Shown here: one piece after another, positions 25,690 to 33,074 of the stretch
How the letters are laid out: each line of letters begins with the position of its first letter
Position numbering within the stretch: the stretch's first letter is position 1
Virus record (IMG/VR): IMGVR_UViG_3300045743_000846
Coordinates: 1-57,983 of that record
Source of the DNA: a virus
Length of the DNA stretch: 57,983 nt
Reading direction: 5' to 3' (one strand)
Made by a program: the position numbers and the translations under genes
Notes under the pieces: model-generated
What the model was told of the DNA's origin: nothing
Seen by the model: the letters and a program-made list of their open reading frames with translations, nothing else
The model's database searches: none

Positions 25690-26367
25690 ATGGGAAACAC
25701 ATGGAAAAGGCAAAAAACGCCTGAAGCGCTTTTAAATGAATCCAAGCCGACTGCCGAGGTTCAGGCACTCTATGATAAATATTGGGCTGAAGTTCAGATA
25801 AGGCAACGCTCTAGCTCCGAGAATTTTGACAAGTCCATTTTAACTTATTCAAGCAGTGGGCTTGCAATTTCACTGACTTTTTTAAAGGATTTTGTACCTG
25901 CCCCGGTAGCAAAAGTATGGCCTAGTTTACTTTACGGCTCTTGGGCCTTGTTTTTATTGGCAACAAGCTTGACCATTATCTCATTTTTAGTCAGCTATAG
26001 GGCGCAAGAGCTATCATTGAAATACGCTGAAGCGTATTTGATTCATGGCGATGTTAATTCGCAAAACAGGAAATCCCCACTTGATGTATTCATTAAGTGG
26101 TCGAATATATTATCGGGTGGGGCTTTCATTGTAGCACTGATACTTACCTCACTTTTTGTGGGCTTAAACTTGGAAAAGAGGAATGAAATGAATTTGAAGA
26201 AGGGAATTGCACAGGACGGAATGCCGACTGCCATAATGCCAACGGTGGGTTCCGGCTTCCAAAAAGGTATGCCAACCGCATCAATGCCACTCGCACCCGC
26301 AAGCCAAAAACCGGCATCACAGCCGACCGGACAGGGGCAAGGTGGGAGTGCAACAAAGACAAAGTAG
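25690..26367 (+). CDS. Accessory membrane protein with Gly/Gln/Lys tail
   Basis: A 225-residue protein. The N-terminal ~45 residues are soluble (ALYDKYWAEVQIRQRSSSENFDKSIL), then three hydrophobic stretches (about 50-67, 75-105 and 142-163), then a Met-Pro repeat tail (DGMPTAIMP, KGMPTASMP) and a basic end. I have the impression of a recurrent phage/plasmid membrane family with the SENFDK...LTxSSxGLA pattern but cannot name it. It lies in AT-richer DNA and has its own possible promoter, as expected for a moron. Confidence 0.65.
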   Translation: MGNTWKRQKTPEALLNESKPTAEVQALYDKYWAEVQIRQRSSSENFDKSILTYSSSGLAISLTFLKDFVPAPVAKVWPSLLYGSWALFLLATSLTIISFLVSYRAQELSLKYAEAYLIHGDVNSQNRKSPLDVFIKWSNILSGGAFIVALILTSLFVGLNLEKRNEMNLKKGIAQDGMPTAIMPTVGSGFQKGMPTASMPLAPASQKPASQPTGQGQGGSATKTK

Positions 26368-26722
26368 GTCACGCATGCTCGCGGTGTCAGCAAGCCCGAA
26401 CCACCCACCTGATTCGGGCTGAATGCTAATTAAAGCCGGGCATAGCTTGCATGGCACATGCCACACCATCAGGAAATGGAAAGAACACACTCTGGTGGAA
26501 GACGGCTCAACCTAAAACTTGTATATGATCACTGGCGGCTTGATAACTACACAAGCAACTGCTGCTGGCCACCGATATGCTCCTGACTTAGACACGCCAC
26601 CCAGCCCGGATAACCGGCACGGGTGGCACATCACTTTTTGCTTTGGCTCGAACCGGTCGGCGGCGGAACGGAGGAAGTACGCCATTGCACCGCGAATAGA
26701 TTGATGAATAGGCGTTATTTAA
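26368..26722. other. Gap between convergent accessory genes
   Basis: About 355 nt between a rightward and a leftward membrane-protein gene. It contains a hairpin with 8-bp arms AGCCCGAA (26393-26400) and TTCGGGCT (26413-26420), which could serve as a bidirectional stop although it lacks a T run. A 61-codon frame (26519-26704) has no ribosome site or recognisable pattern and is not called. Confidence 0.4.
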
Positions 26723-27451
26723 TTACTGCGTAAAAATACCCAGTACAGAAAATGCATACCCACTCTGAAATGCCCAGCCGAAAAGAAGCATAAATATGCA
26801 AGCCACACCACCCGGCAATGGACGAAATCGATTAAAGAATTTCAAAATAACGCTAGGGATATATTTTTGAATTGATGAAAAATTCAATAAAACAGAGATA
26901 TTCATTAGGAAGATACATGTTGCAGTAAAACTTATCAAAATACATCCAGCGAGGTTTCTTAACACCATTCCGTGCCCGTGATCAGTCAATCCATTCCAAA
27001 AGTGCATCGCACCGGTAGACTCATGGCCAAACTGAATTATGGCTGGGCTTAATCCCTGAAAGCCTTGATATGTTAAGAAAATGCCAAAAATTGATCCGGC
27101 AGTGCAAGCTATAGTGGCAACAATATTCGTGTCCGCTGCATATTCACCATTGTAAATTTTTATTGCCGTAAAGGCGACAGGGAATAGTGAAACCGACCAA
27201 GCGCCAAAAATAGCCAAATAAACCATATCTGCATTTCTAATGAATTGCCAGGATGCCCAGGCTACCATAAAAGAGATGCCTATCAAAACAGCCACCATAT
27301 CGCTGCCATTTTCATTTTCTCCAGCAGTCTTTTTAGGCTTCTCATAGTGATGGTGGTGGTGGTGCTCTTCTTGGTGGCTATTTACAACATTGCCGCTCCC
27401 AATTACATTGCTATTGCCAACGATGTTTGTGCTTAAATGATTATTGTTCAC
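26723..27451 (-). CDS. Accessory membrane protein with natural His6 run
   Basis: A 242-residue protein. The N-terminus is an Asn/Gly-type repeat (NIVGNSNVIGSGNVVNS) followed by a six-His run and a basic stretch, then about five membrane segments (from residue ~50 to the end). Short NxxxGxxN repeats before membrane or effector domains are seen in conflict-associated proteins, so a sensor or docking role is possible. GGAG lies 6 nt upstream of a GTG at 27451, which is preferred over the TTG at 27472. It lies 103 nt downstream of the AbiTii-type gene on the same strand. Confidence 0.65.
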   Translation of the reverse strand: MNNNHLSTNIVGNSNVIGSGNVVNSHQEEHHHHHHYEKPKKTAGENENGSDMVAVLIGISFMVAWASWQFIRNADMVYLAIFGAWSVSLFPVAFTAIKIYNGEYAADTNIVATIACTAGSIFGIFLTYQGFQGLSPAIIQFGHESTGAMHFWNGLTDHGHGMVLRNLAGCILISFTATCIFLMNISVLLNFSSIQKYIPSVILKFFNRFRPLPGGVACIFMLLFGWAFQSGYAFSVLGIFTQ

Positions 27452-27553
27452 TATCAACTCCAGATTTACCAATATAAAAATACGTGGGAGTAAAAAATTT
27501 AATCGCCAGCAATGGCGTTTGTGAAAAGTTACGAAGTTTAATCCGCTATAATT

Positions 27554-28444
27554 TTATAACCCATAATATTTTGAGATAGCCCCAGAGAGAATTCCCCCTG
27601 CAACCGCCACACCAATTTCCCACCCTCCCGTTGCCGCTTTCGTGATCATTTTCCCTATCCAATTACTTACCTGTGGGCCAAAATGCTTTGAAGATACTGG
27701 AGGCGGGTCAGCCCGCAAAGCGATTTCTAGCGACTGGATATCATTCTTTTCTACCCCCTTCTCGACAAGAAAATTAGCGAGGGACTGTAAATCATTTGGG
27801 GACACAGTGATGGAATTCGTTTGGGAAATTGTTCCACCACTTACATCACCTAAAACACCTTGGAAATTTTCGATTGTAATTGAATTGTGTGTCATTGCCA
27901 ATTTCCTTTCTTTTTCAGAAAAAGTAATTCCGGTTCCAATAATCCCCTGTCGCTCCAGAGAAAGTGCCCAGTCCAATATTTTCGTTCTAACTGTTTGTAT
28001 AATTCCATAAAACTGATTCACGGGAATCACCAGCACTGGAGCAAAGGCGGGAGGAGTCTGAAAATCCATTAATAATTTCTCCTTCTCTGGCGGAAAAGAT
28101 GACCAGATAGTCCCATTATGCTTATCGGAAACTATTAAGCTATTTATTTCGTCACAGGAACTTGTTACCTCAAGCGTCTGGACCAATTCGGCGACATCTG
28201 GGGGTAAAAAAAATCGCACTAGCCCATGGTAAGGATTTTTAACATTGAGATTCCCAAATAGTAACCTGTAAGGTGGCACCATGTTGTGATGCCGATAACC
28301 ATTTAATTCAAGAATAACCCAGTTTCGAAAATCTTCTAGATTAAGCTTGGTTGCAACCATTAATGCTTTTCGTAACACTTCAGATATCTTAACGCCATCA
28401 TCTGAAGCAAGCTCTTGCAGTTGCAAAACTATTGACTGATTCAT
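27554..28444 (-). CDS. AbiTii-domain protein (abortive-infection type)
   Basis: A 296-residue protein. The N-terminal ~150 residues match the AbiTii pattern: LQLQELASDDGVKISEVLRKALMVATKLN, then FRNWVILELNGY, then VPPYRLLFGN. Residues ~190-215 (NSITIENFQGVLGDVSGGTISQTN) are another recurrent piece of such proteins, and the C-terminus has a Gly-rich membrane-like helix (GWEIGVAVAGGILSGAI). AbiTii domains occur in phage-defence loci, so this prophage may protect its host from other phages; the mechanism is unknown. It is AT-rich relative to the virion genes. Confidence 0.75.
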   Translation of the reverse strand: MNQSIVLQLQELASDDGVKISEVLRKALMVATKLNLEDFRNWVILELNGYRHHNMVPPYRLLFGNLNVKNPYHGLVRFFLPPDVAELVQTLEVTSSCDEINSLIVSDKHNGTIWSSFPPEKEKLLMDFQTPPAFAPVLVIPVNQFYGIIQTVRTKILDWALSLERQGIIGTGITFSEKERKLAMTHNSITIENFQGVLGDVSGGTISQTNSITVSPNDLQSLANFLVEKGVEKNDIQSLEIALRADPPPVSSKHFGPQVSNWIGKMITKAATGGWEIGVAVAGGILSGAISKYYGL

Positions 28445-28831
28445 AAATTACCATCCATATATTTACCAATTATTTAAAACTTTAAGTATGAATTTCACAG
28501 CAAAATAATTTGCAAACTATCACCAGCACCTTCTAAATAATTCCATTGAATTAGTGAAAAGCGAGCATATTGGCAAATCATAACAAAACCGATTAAAAGG
28601 AACGCACAGGAGTAAAAAAATAAAAAATCGCCATATAAATTTTAGTTTTTGCAACCCTCAAAAATATCCTGCTCGAATGTTTGCACCAATCGTAACCGAA
28701 AACGGCGGCGAGATTGCAATAGTCATCATTTTGCCACTGATTAGTAATAAAAACACTTAGTCCCCATACTGTCGTTGTTTTCTTGCTATTTGCGCGGCAT
28801 CTAAGCAACCGAAGCACGCCCGCAGACAACT
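28445..28831. other. AT-rich gap upstream of the AbiTii gene
   Basis: About 387 nt of AT-rich DNA ending exactly where the ~645-bp direct repeat starts (28832). It should hold the leftward promoter for the AbiTii gene, but I could not assign one with good spacing. A 78-codon minus-strand frame (28593-28829) has no ribosome site or recognisable pattern and is not called. The junction at 28832 marks the right edge of island 1. Confidence 0.4.
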
Positions 28832-29477
28832 AAATTCCAAGATTTTTCCAAGTCACTCTTACCATGCCATCCGTCCCCAACCCAAGGAGAACCGGATGCC
28901 CAATTTCAACGCATCGCCCCACTTTCACCACCTGCTGCATTCTCTGCCAGTCGCCCCGGTAGTGGCCGCCATAGCCAGCCAGCCGCACCTGTTCGGCCAG
29001 CACACTGACCGCACCCGCGCCCCCAACTCGCCCCACCGCGAAGCGACCGACATCTGGCTACGCTACAACGACCACCGCAATCTTGGCCCTACCTTTAACG
29101 ATGAACACGATTCGGTGTGGTATCCCGCCTGGTATGCGCTGTCGGAACTGGCCCCGCTGGTATTTGGCCTGATGCACGAAGTGCAGGGCGAACGGCTGGG
29201 CGGCATTCTGATTACCAAACTGCCACCCGGTGGCCAAATCGCCCGCCACAGCGCCCACAGTTGGCACGCCCGCTACTACGACAAGTTTTACATCGCCCTG
29301 CAAAACGCCCCCGGCAGCGTGTTTTCTTTCCCGGATGGCGACATCCACGCCCAAGCCGGGGATTGCTATTGGTTCGACAACAACGTGCCGCACAGCGTCC
29401 ACAACCAGTCCGGGCAAGACCGGCTTTCCCTCATCGGCTGCATTAAAACCGACCTGTTCAAGGAATCCCGCCATGCC
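28832..29477 (+). repeat. Direct repeat copy 1 (oxygenase gene and leader)
   Basis: About 645 bp nearly identical to 31419-32065. It begins with AAATTCCAAGATTTTTCCAA in both copies, includes the same ribosome-binding leader (AAGGAGAACCGG then ATG) and the oxygenase frame, and ends just after CATGC, at the start codon of the cupin gene in copy 2. Here the downstream cupin is missing and unrelated AT-richer DNA follows. Confidence 0.9.
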
Positions 29478-29627
29478 GCCCCACAAAACCAACGGCAAGG
29501 TGGGGGCTTCAATGGCCAAATTTCAGAATACTTGGCCAGACCTGATTCCCTTCACTGCAAGCCTTTATCGACATCTTGCACGAATACATACGAGATTATA
29601 ACCAAAGCATTCGGCAATGTTCTTTGA
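28896..29627 (+). CDS. Degenerate 2-oxoglutarate/Fe(II) oxygenase-like copy
   Basis: Residues 1-190 are nearly identical to the protein at 31483. It is an aspartyl/asparaginyl beta-hydroxylase-type fold: LGGILITKLPPGGQIARH, then GDCYWFDNNVPHSVHNQSGQDRLSLI with distal His166 and Arg176. However the HxD iron motif reads His118-Ser-Ala120, so the Asp ligand is gone; the intact copy has Asp120. The last ~50 residues are unrelated read-through because the repeat ends before the normal stop. It is probably inactive as an oxygenase, unless it works without the carboxylate, as some halogenase-type relatives do. Confidence 0.75.
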   Translation: MPNFNASPHFHHLLHSLPVAPVVAAIASQPHLFGQHTDRTRAPNSPHREATDIWLRYNDHRNLGPTFNDEHDSVWYPAWYALSELAPLVFGLMHEVQGERLGGILITKLPPGGQIARHSAHSWHARYYDKFYIALQNAPGSVFSFPDGDIHAQAGDCYWFDNNVPHSVHNQSGQDRLSLIGCIKTDLFKESRHAAPQNQRQGGGFNGQISEYLARPDSLHCKPLSTSCTNTYEIITKAFGNVL

Positions 29628-30027
29628 GGCATCAAATATCTGTTCAGGATTTAAAATTGTGGCAAGTATCCAACCGTAGGCTATATGTCTAACGTGTATG
29701 TGATCAGGCGGGTCTTGACACAAACCTTTTTCAGTTTTTCGCATACAACCTAGCGCGCATCTCAACGATGCTAAGCGGCAATTGGTTAATGTTGGGGGAG
29801 CCAAAATCCGCTTAGCAAGCGGAAAAGAGTAAAATTGAAAAATAATTTATTTAATATTTTTATAGTAAATTTTAAAACCAATAAATTAACTTTGCGTTGT
29901 TTTACGGAAAATCCCCCAATTTCACAGGTATGTCGCAGTGTGAAGATTGGGGTTTTTCAACGTCATTCTAATCCGATGAAACAACATTCCAAAATAGCTG
30001 GCTAATCGGATAGGCGAGGCAAAACTT
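29628..30027. other. AT-rich gap in the second accessory island
   Basis: Four hundred nt without a supported gene. It contains a very AT-rich block (about 29835-29895) and an inverted pair ATCCGAT/ATCGGAT (about 29972-30011) close to the end of the leftward CHAP-like gene that might act in transcript ending, though no T run follows it on that strand. Nothing else recognised. Confidence 0.4.
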
Positions 30028-31182
30028 TTACTCTTTGTCAGTGTTGGCTGCGTAGAACTCCTTCAGTGAGACAACACTTAAATCAATTGTACGCTCCCAT
30101 GGTGTTTGCCCTCCAGGATGTTTCCAAGTTGGCTTAAAAGGATTGGCTAACCCGCTTCCGGCGTTTGATTGCGCGATGCGTCCCGATGGATTGCCATTTG
30201 CATCCCACTGAACTTCTGTGATGATTGCAGAATGCGAATTGTCATTCTTAAATGCGTACATGCTTGGCCTATAGTTACCAGCTGATTCTTTTCCCAAACC
30301 ATATACTTTGGTTTTGCCGGCACCTTGTAGCACCATTCGGTCAGCAAATTCTTTGCATTGAGCGCGTATCCCCAAAAAAGTAAGCATCTCCCCCTCGCCT
30401 GCGGGGATTGTGCCAGTATAACGTGCAATCATCCTATCAACGGTACTTGCCCGCTCTGTGTCGTTGTAACTGGTATACCTCTTCATTTCAAGTAACATTA
30501 AGGCTTTGATATCCGTCTTCTTGTCCTTGGAAATTACCGGTTTGCCAAGTTTCACCCACTTATCATAGCCGCCAATTTCTTTGGAGGTTACCCAAGTGGC
30601 AAGAACAGTTGCCGTTCGTTTCATGCCAGGCCCATCGCCGGAATAGTCTGTAACCCAGGGTGAACCAGGTATTGACGCGGGGGCATCACTTCCCGCCATA
30701 ACAGTATTGTAGGCTGCGCTCGATATTCCGGGGTGAGAAGTTGGGGAAAATCGCCAACTATTTGACCATGGGCCGACGAGGCCGGTCGAAGTCATTGTTT
30801 TTACCTTCCAGAAATAATCCCGCCCTTTCCACCAAAAATTTGACAAGCCAGTTTTACTGGCAGAGTTGGTTCTGACCACCGTCGTAACACACGAATTATC
30901 GCAAGTACCAACACCATTGGTATCACGGTAGCCTGCGAAATCAATTTTCTCACTCACGACAATGACGTAGGTTGCTTTTTTATCAGCTTGGAAGATGGAC
31001 CACGAAAACGATTGCCCACTGTTAAAAAGCCATTCTGAAGCCTTGTCAGCTGGAGCATTGAGTAACGGAGCAGGCGGCGTCGGAATGGCGGGAGGCTTGG
31101 TTGTTTGAGCTGCCATCGTGTTGGAGCAAACTCCAAGGCTTACCAAAACGGTAAACGAGGCTACGGATGCGCACGGATACAT
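30028..31182 (-). CDS. Exported CHAP/NlpC-like protein with FN3-like domain
   Basis: A 384-residue product with a signal peptide (residues ~1-24, ending TMAAQ), a Pro linker, a fibronectin-type segment (WKGRDYFWKVKTMTSTGLVGPW), then a C-terminal region with Cys in GIRAQCKEFADRM and His in NDNSHSAIITEVQW followed by RIAQSN. That order of Cys, His and polar residue fits a CHAP/papain-like amidase, so a cell-wall or surface target outside the cytoplasm is possible. AAGGGA precedes the ATG at 31182; the frame is open to a TTG at 31203. AT-richer codon use marks it as recently acquired cargo. Confidence 0.6.
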   Translation of the reverse strand: MYPCASVASFTVLVSLGVCSNTMAAQTTKPPAIPTPPAPLLNAPADKASEWLFNSGQSFSWSIFQADKKATYVIVVSEKIDFAGYRDTNGVGTCDNSCVTTVVRTNSASKTGLSNFWWKGRDYFWKVKTMTSTGLVGPWSNSWRFSPTSHPGISSAAYNTVMAGSDAPASIPGSPWVTDYSGDGPGMKRTATVLATWVTSKEIGGYDKWVKLGKPVISKDKKTDIKALMLLEMKRYTSYNDTERASTVDRMIARYTGTIPAGEGEMLTFLGIRAQCKEFADRMVLQGAGKTKVYGLGKESAGNYRPSMYAFKNDNSHSAIITEVQWDANGNPSGRIAQSNAGSGLANPFKPTWKHPGGQTPWERTIDLSVVSLKEFYAANTDKE

Positions 31183-31482
31183 AAATTCCCTTTCGATGAT
31201 CAAGAATCGGTGTTTGTATACTACCCCGAATGATTTCCATCGGTCAACATTTATTTCTATACATATTTGTTGTCACCTTGAATTGTTGCACGCGTGTCCG
31301 ACCTGATAGTGCAACCAATCTGCCATTTACGTTTTTGAGCTGGCACGGCAAGGCCAACACTCCAATCGCATCCCCTAACTATTTTTTGTAAAAAACAACA
31401 AAACCCAGCGTTTCAACAAAATTCCAAGATTTTTCCAAACCAAACTTACCATGCCATCCGTCCCCAACCCAAGGAGAACCGG
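31183..31482. other. Gap between the CHAP-like gene and oxygenase copy 2
   Basis: The first ~235 nt are AT-rich and should carry the leftward promoter of the exported protein; no clear -35/-10 pair was identified. From 31419 the sequence becomes the leader of the repeat, identical in outline to that of copy 1, including the 20-nt start AAATTCCAAGATTTTTCCAA. Confidence 0.4.
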
Positions 31483-32065
31483 ATGCCCAATTTCACCTCA
31501 TCGCCCCACTTTCACCACCTGCTGCACTCCCTGCCAGTGGCCCCGGTAGTGGCCGCCCTTGGCGCGCAACCGCACCTGTTCGGCCAACACCCTGACCGCG
31601 CCCGCGCCCCCAACTCGCCCCACCGCGAAGCGACGGACATCTGGCTACGCTACAACGACTACCGCAATCTTGGCCCCACCTTTAACGATGAACACGATTC
31701 GGTGTGGTATCCCGCCTGGTATGCGCTGCCCGAACTGGCCCCGCTGGTGTTTGGCCTGATGCACGAAGTGCAAGGCGAACGGCTGGGCGGCATTCTGATC
31801 ACCAAACTGCCACCCGGTGGCCAAATCGCCCGCCACACCGACCACAGTTGGCACGCCCGCTACTACGACAAGTTTTACATCGCCCTGCAAAACGCCCCCG
31901 GCAGCGTGTTTTCTTTCCCCGATGGCGACATCCACGCCCAAGCCGGGGATTGCTATTGGTTCGACAACAGCGTGCCGCACAGCGTCCACAACCAGTCCGG
32001 GCAAGACCGGCTTGCCCTCATCGTCTGCATTAAAACCGACCTGTTCAAGGACACACCCCATGCTT
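31419..32065 (+). repeat. Direct repeat copy 2 (oxygenase gene and leader)
   Basis: Partner of 28832-29477, in the same orientation and ~2.6 kb apart. Recombination between the copies would remove the CHAP-like gene and restore a single oxygenase-cupin unit. Confidence 0.9.
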
Positions 32066-32067
32066 GA
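31483..32067 (+). CDS. 2-oxoglutarate/Fe(II) oxygenase, AspH-type
   Basis: A 194-residue protein with an intact facial triad: His118-Thr-Asp120 (ARHTDHSWH) and distal His166 in VPHSVHNQSG, plus Arg176 (QDRLALIV) for 2-oxoglutarate. This matches the aspartyl/asparaginyl beta-hydroxylase family, which hydroxylates protein side chains. The substrate is unknown; a virion or host protein is possible. AAGGAGAACCGG precedes the ATG. Its stop overlaps the start of a cupin gene by 8 nt, so the two are translationally coupled, and the ejection-protein genes follow. Confidence 0.8.
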   Translation: MPNFTSSPHFHHLLHSLPVAPVVAALGAQPHLFGQHPDRARAPNSPHREATDIWLRYNDYRNLGPTFNDEHDSVWYPAWYALPELAPLVFGLMHEVQGERLGGILITKLPPGGQIARHTDHSWHARYYDKFYIALQNAPGSVFSFPDGDIHAQAGDCYWFDNSVPHSVHNQSGQDRLALIVCIKTDLFKDTPHA

Positions 32068-32368
32068 TCTTGCCATCCAACACCATTTTGGCCGCAACGT
32101 GTACGCCAAACAAATGCACCTGCCCGCCGGGCACTTCGCGCAAAGCCACAAACACAGCTTCGATCACCTTTCGATTCTGGCAGTCGGCCATGCGCAGGTA
32201 ACGGTAGACGGCCACACCACCGACTACCCGCCCGGAAGCTGCATTTTGATCCGGGCGCATGCGGTTCACACCATTACCGCCATAACAAGCATCGTGTGGT
32301 TTTGCATTCACGCCACGGACATTACCGATGTTGCCCAAATCGACCACACCTTAATAGAAGGAGCCTGA
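32060..32368 (+). CDS. Single-domain cupin protein
   Basis: A 102-residue protein: YAKQMHLPAGHFAQSHKHSFDHLSIL contains the HxH-type cupin motif 1, and PPGSCILIRAHAVHTITAI supplies motif 2 with a possible third His. A metal-binding role or a sensor for small molecules is typical. It overlaps the end of the oxygenase gene and is followed by the ejection-protein genes 1 nt later, so oxygenase and cupin seem to act in one step, perhaps in modifying a virion component. Substrate not inferable. Confidence 0.72.
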   Translation: MLDLAIQHHFGRNVYAKQMHLPAGHFAQSHKHSFDHLSILAVGHAQVTVDGHTTDYPPGSCILIRAHAVHTITAITSIVWFCIHATDITDVAQIDHTLIEGA

Positions 32369-32369
32369 T

Positions 32370-33071
32370 ATGCCCTGGGCCGCAGCCGCAGCCGTTGCCT
32401 CTGCCGTCGTCGGAGGTGTCGCCGCCAACAAAGCCGCCAGCAAAGCGGCAGATGCCAATCAAAAAGCCATTGATGCCAATGCGTATCAGGGCCAGATTGC
32501 ACTCGATCAATTCGACGACTATAAAACCACGTTTCGCCCGCTGGAACACAGTCTGGCCAGTGACGCACAGCAATACGACAGCGCGCAAGGCTATGAACGT
32601 GCCGCAGGCGAAGCACAAGCCGCTGTGTCCAGCCAGCTTGGGCTGGCCCGCGCCCGCCTGATGCGCACACCCGGCCTTGATCCATCCTCCGCCGCTGCCC
32701 AAGCCGCGCACACCAATCTGGAACTGCACGGTGCCGCCATGGCCGCCACCGAGCAAAATCTGGCGCGCGAACGGGTGCGCGATAAAGCTTTCGCCAGAAA
32801 ACTCGATGCCGCTGGCCTGGGCAGAGGTTTAGTCGCCAACGCATCCACCGGCTTCGCCAATGCCGCCAGCACCGCTTCCAGTCTGGCCCGCGCCAATTTC
32901 AACGAAGGCAACCAAACCGCCGCCGGTATCGGTTCACTGGTTAATGGCGTGGTGGGTGGCTTGTCCAAAGTCAATTGGGACAAGGTGGGCGGGATTTTTG
33001 GCACTGGCGGCAGCGGTGGCAGCACCACCCCGGCCAGCACAGGCGAAACCAACCCAATTTTGGAGATTTAA
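32370..33071 (+). CDS. Ejection (internal virion) protein candidate, gp14-like
   Basis: A 233-residue protein. It opens with an Ala/Val-rich hydrophobic helix (AAAAAVASAVVGGVAANKAASKAADA), continues with ALDQFDDYKTTFRPLEHSL, and has a helical middle and a Gly/Ser-rich end. Podovirus inner-core proteins of the T7 gp14 type share this look. It stands first in the three-gene set ending in the giant protein, as gp14-15-16 do in T7. GAAGGAGCC precedes the ATG. Confidence 0.65.
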   Translation: MPWAAAAAVASAVVGGVAANKAASKAADANQKAIDANAYQGQIALDQFDDYKTTFRPLEHSLASDAQQYDSAQGYERAAGEAQAAVSSQLGLARARLMRTPGLDPSSAAAQAAHTNLELHGAAMAATEQNLARERVRDKAFARKLDAAGLGRGLVANASTGFANAASTASSLARANFNEGNQTAAGIGSLVNGVVGGLSKVNWDKVGGIFGTGGSGGSTTPASTGETNPILEI

Positions 33072-33074
33072 CAT

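Noticed and set aside
26519-26704. 61-codon frame in the gap between convergent accessory genes
   Set aside because: No ribosome site and no pattern; the gap is better explained as a transcription end zone.
28593-28829. 78-codon minus-strand frame between AbiTii and the repeat
   Set aside because: No ribosome site, no recognisable pattern, and it ends at the repeat junction.
28896-29627. Treating copy 1 as a simple pseudogene
   Set aside because: The frame is open, has the same ribosome site as copy 2 and keeps most residues, so it is listed as a degenerate but translatable gene.
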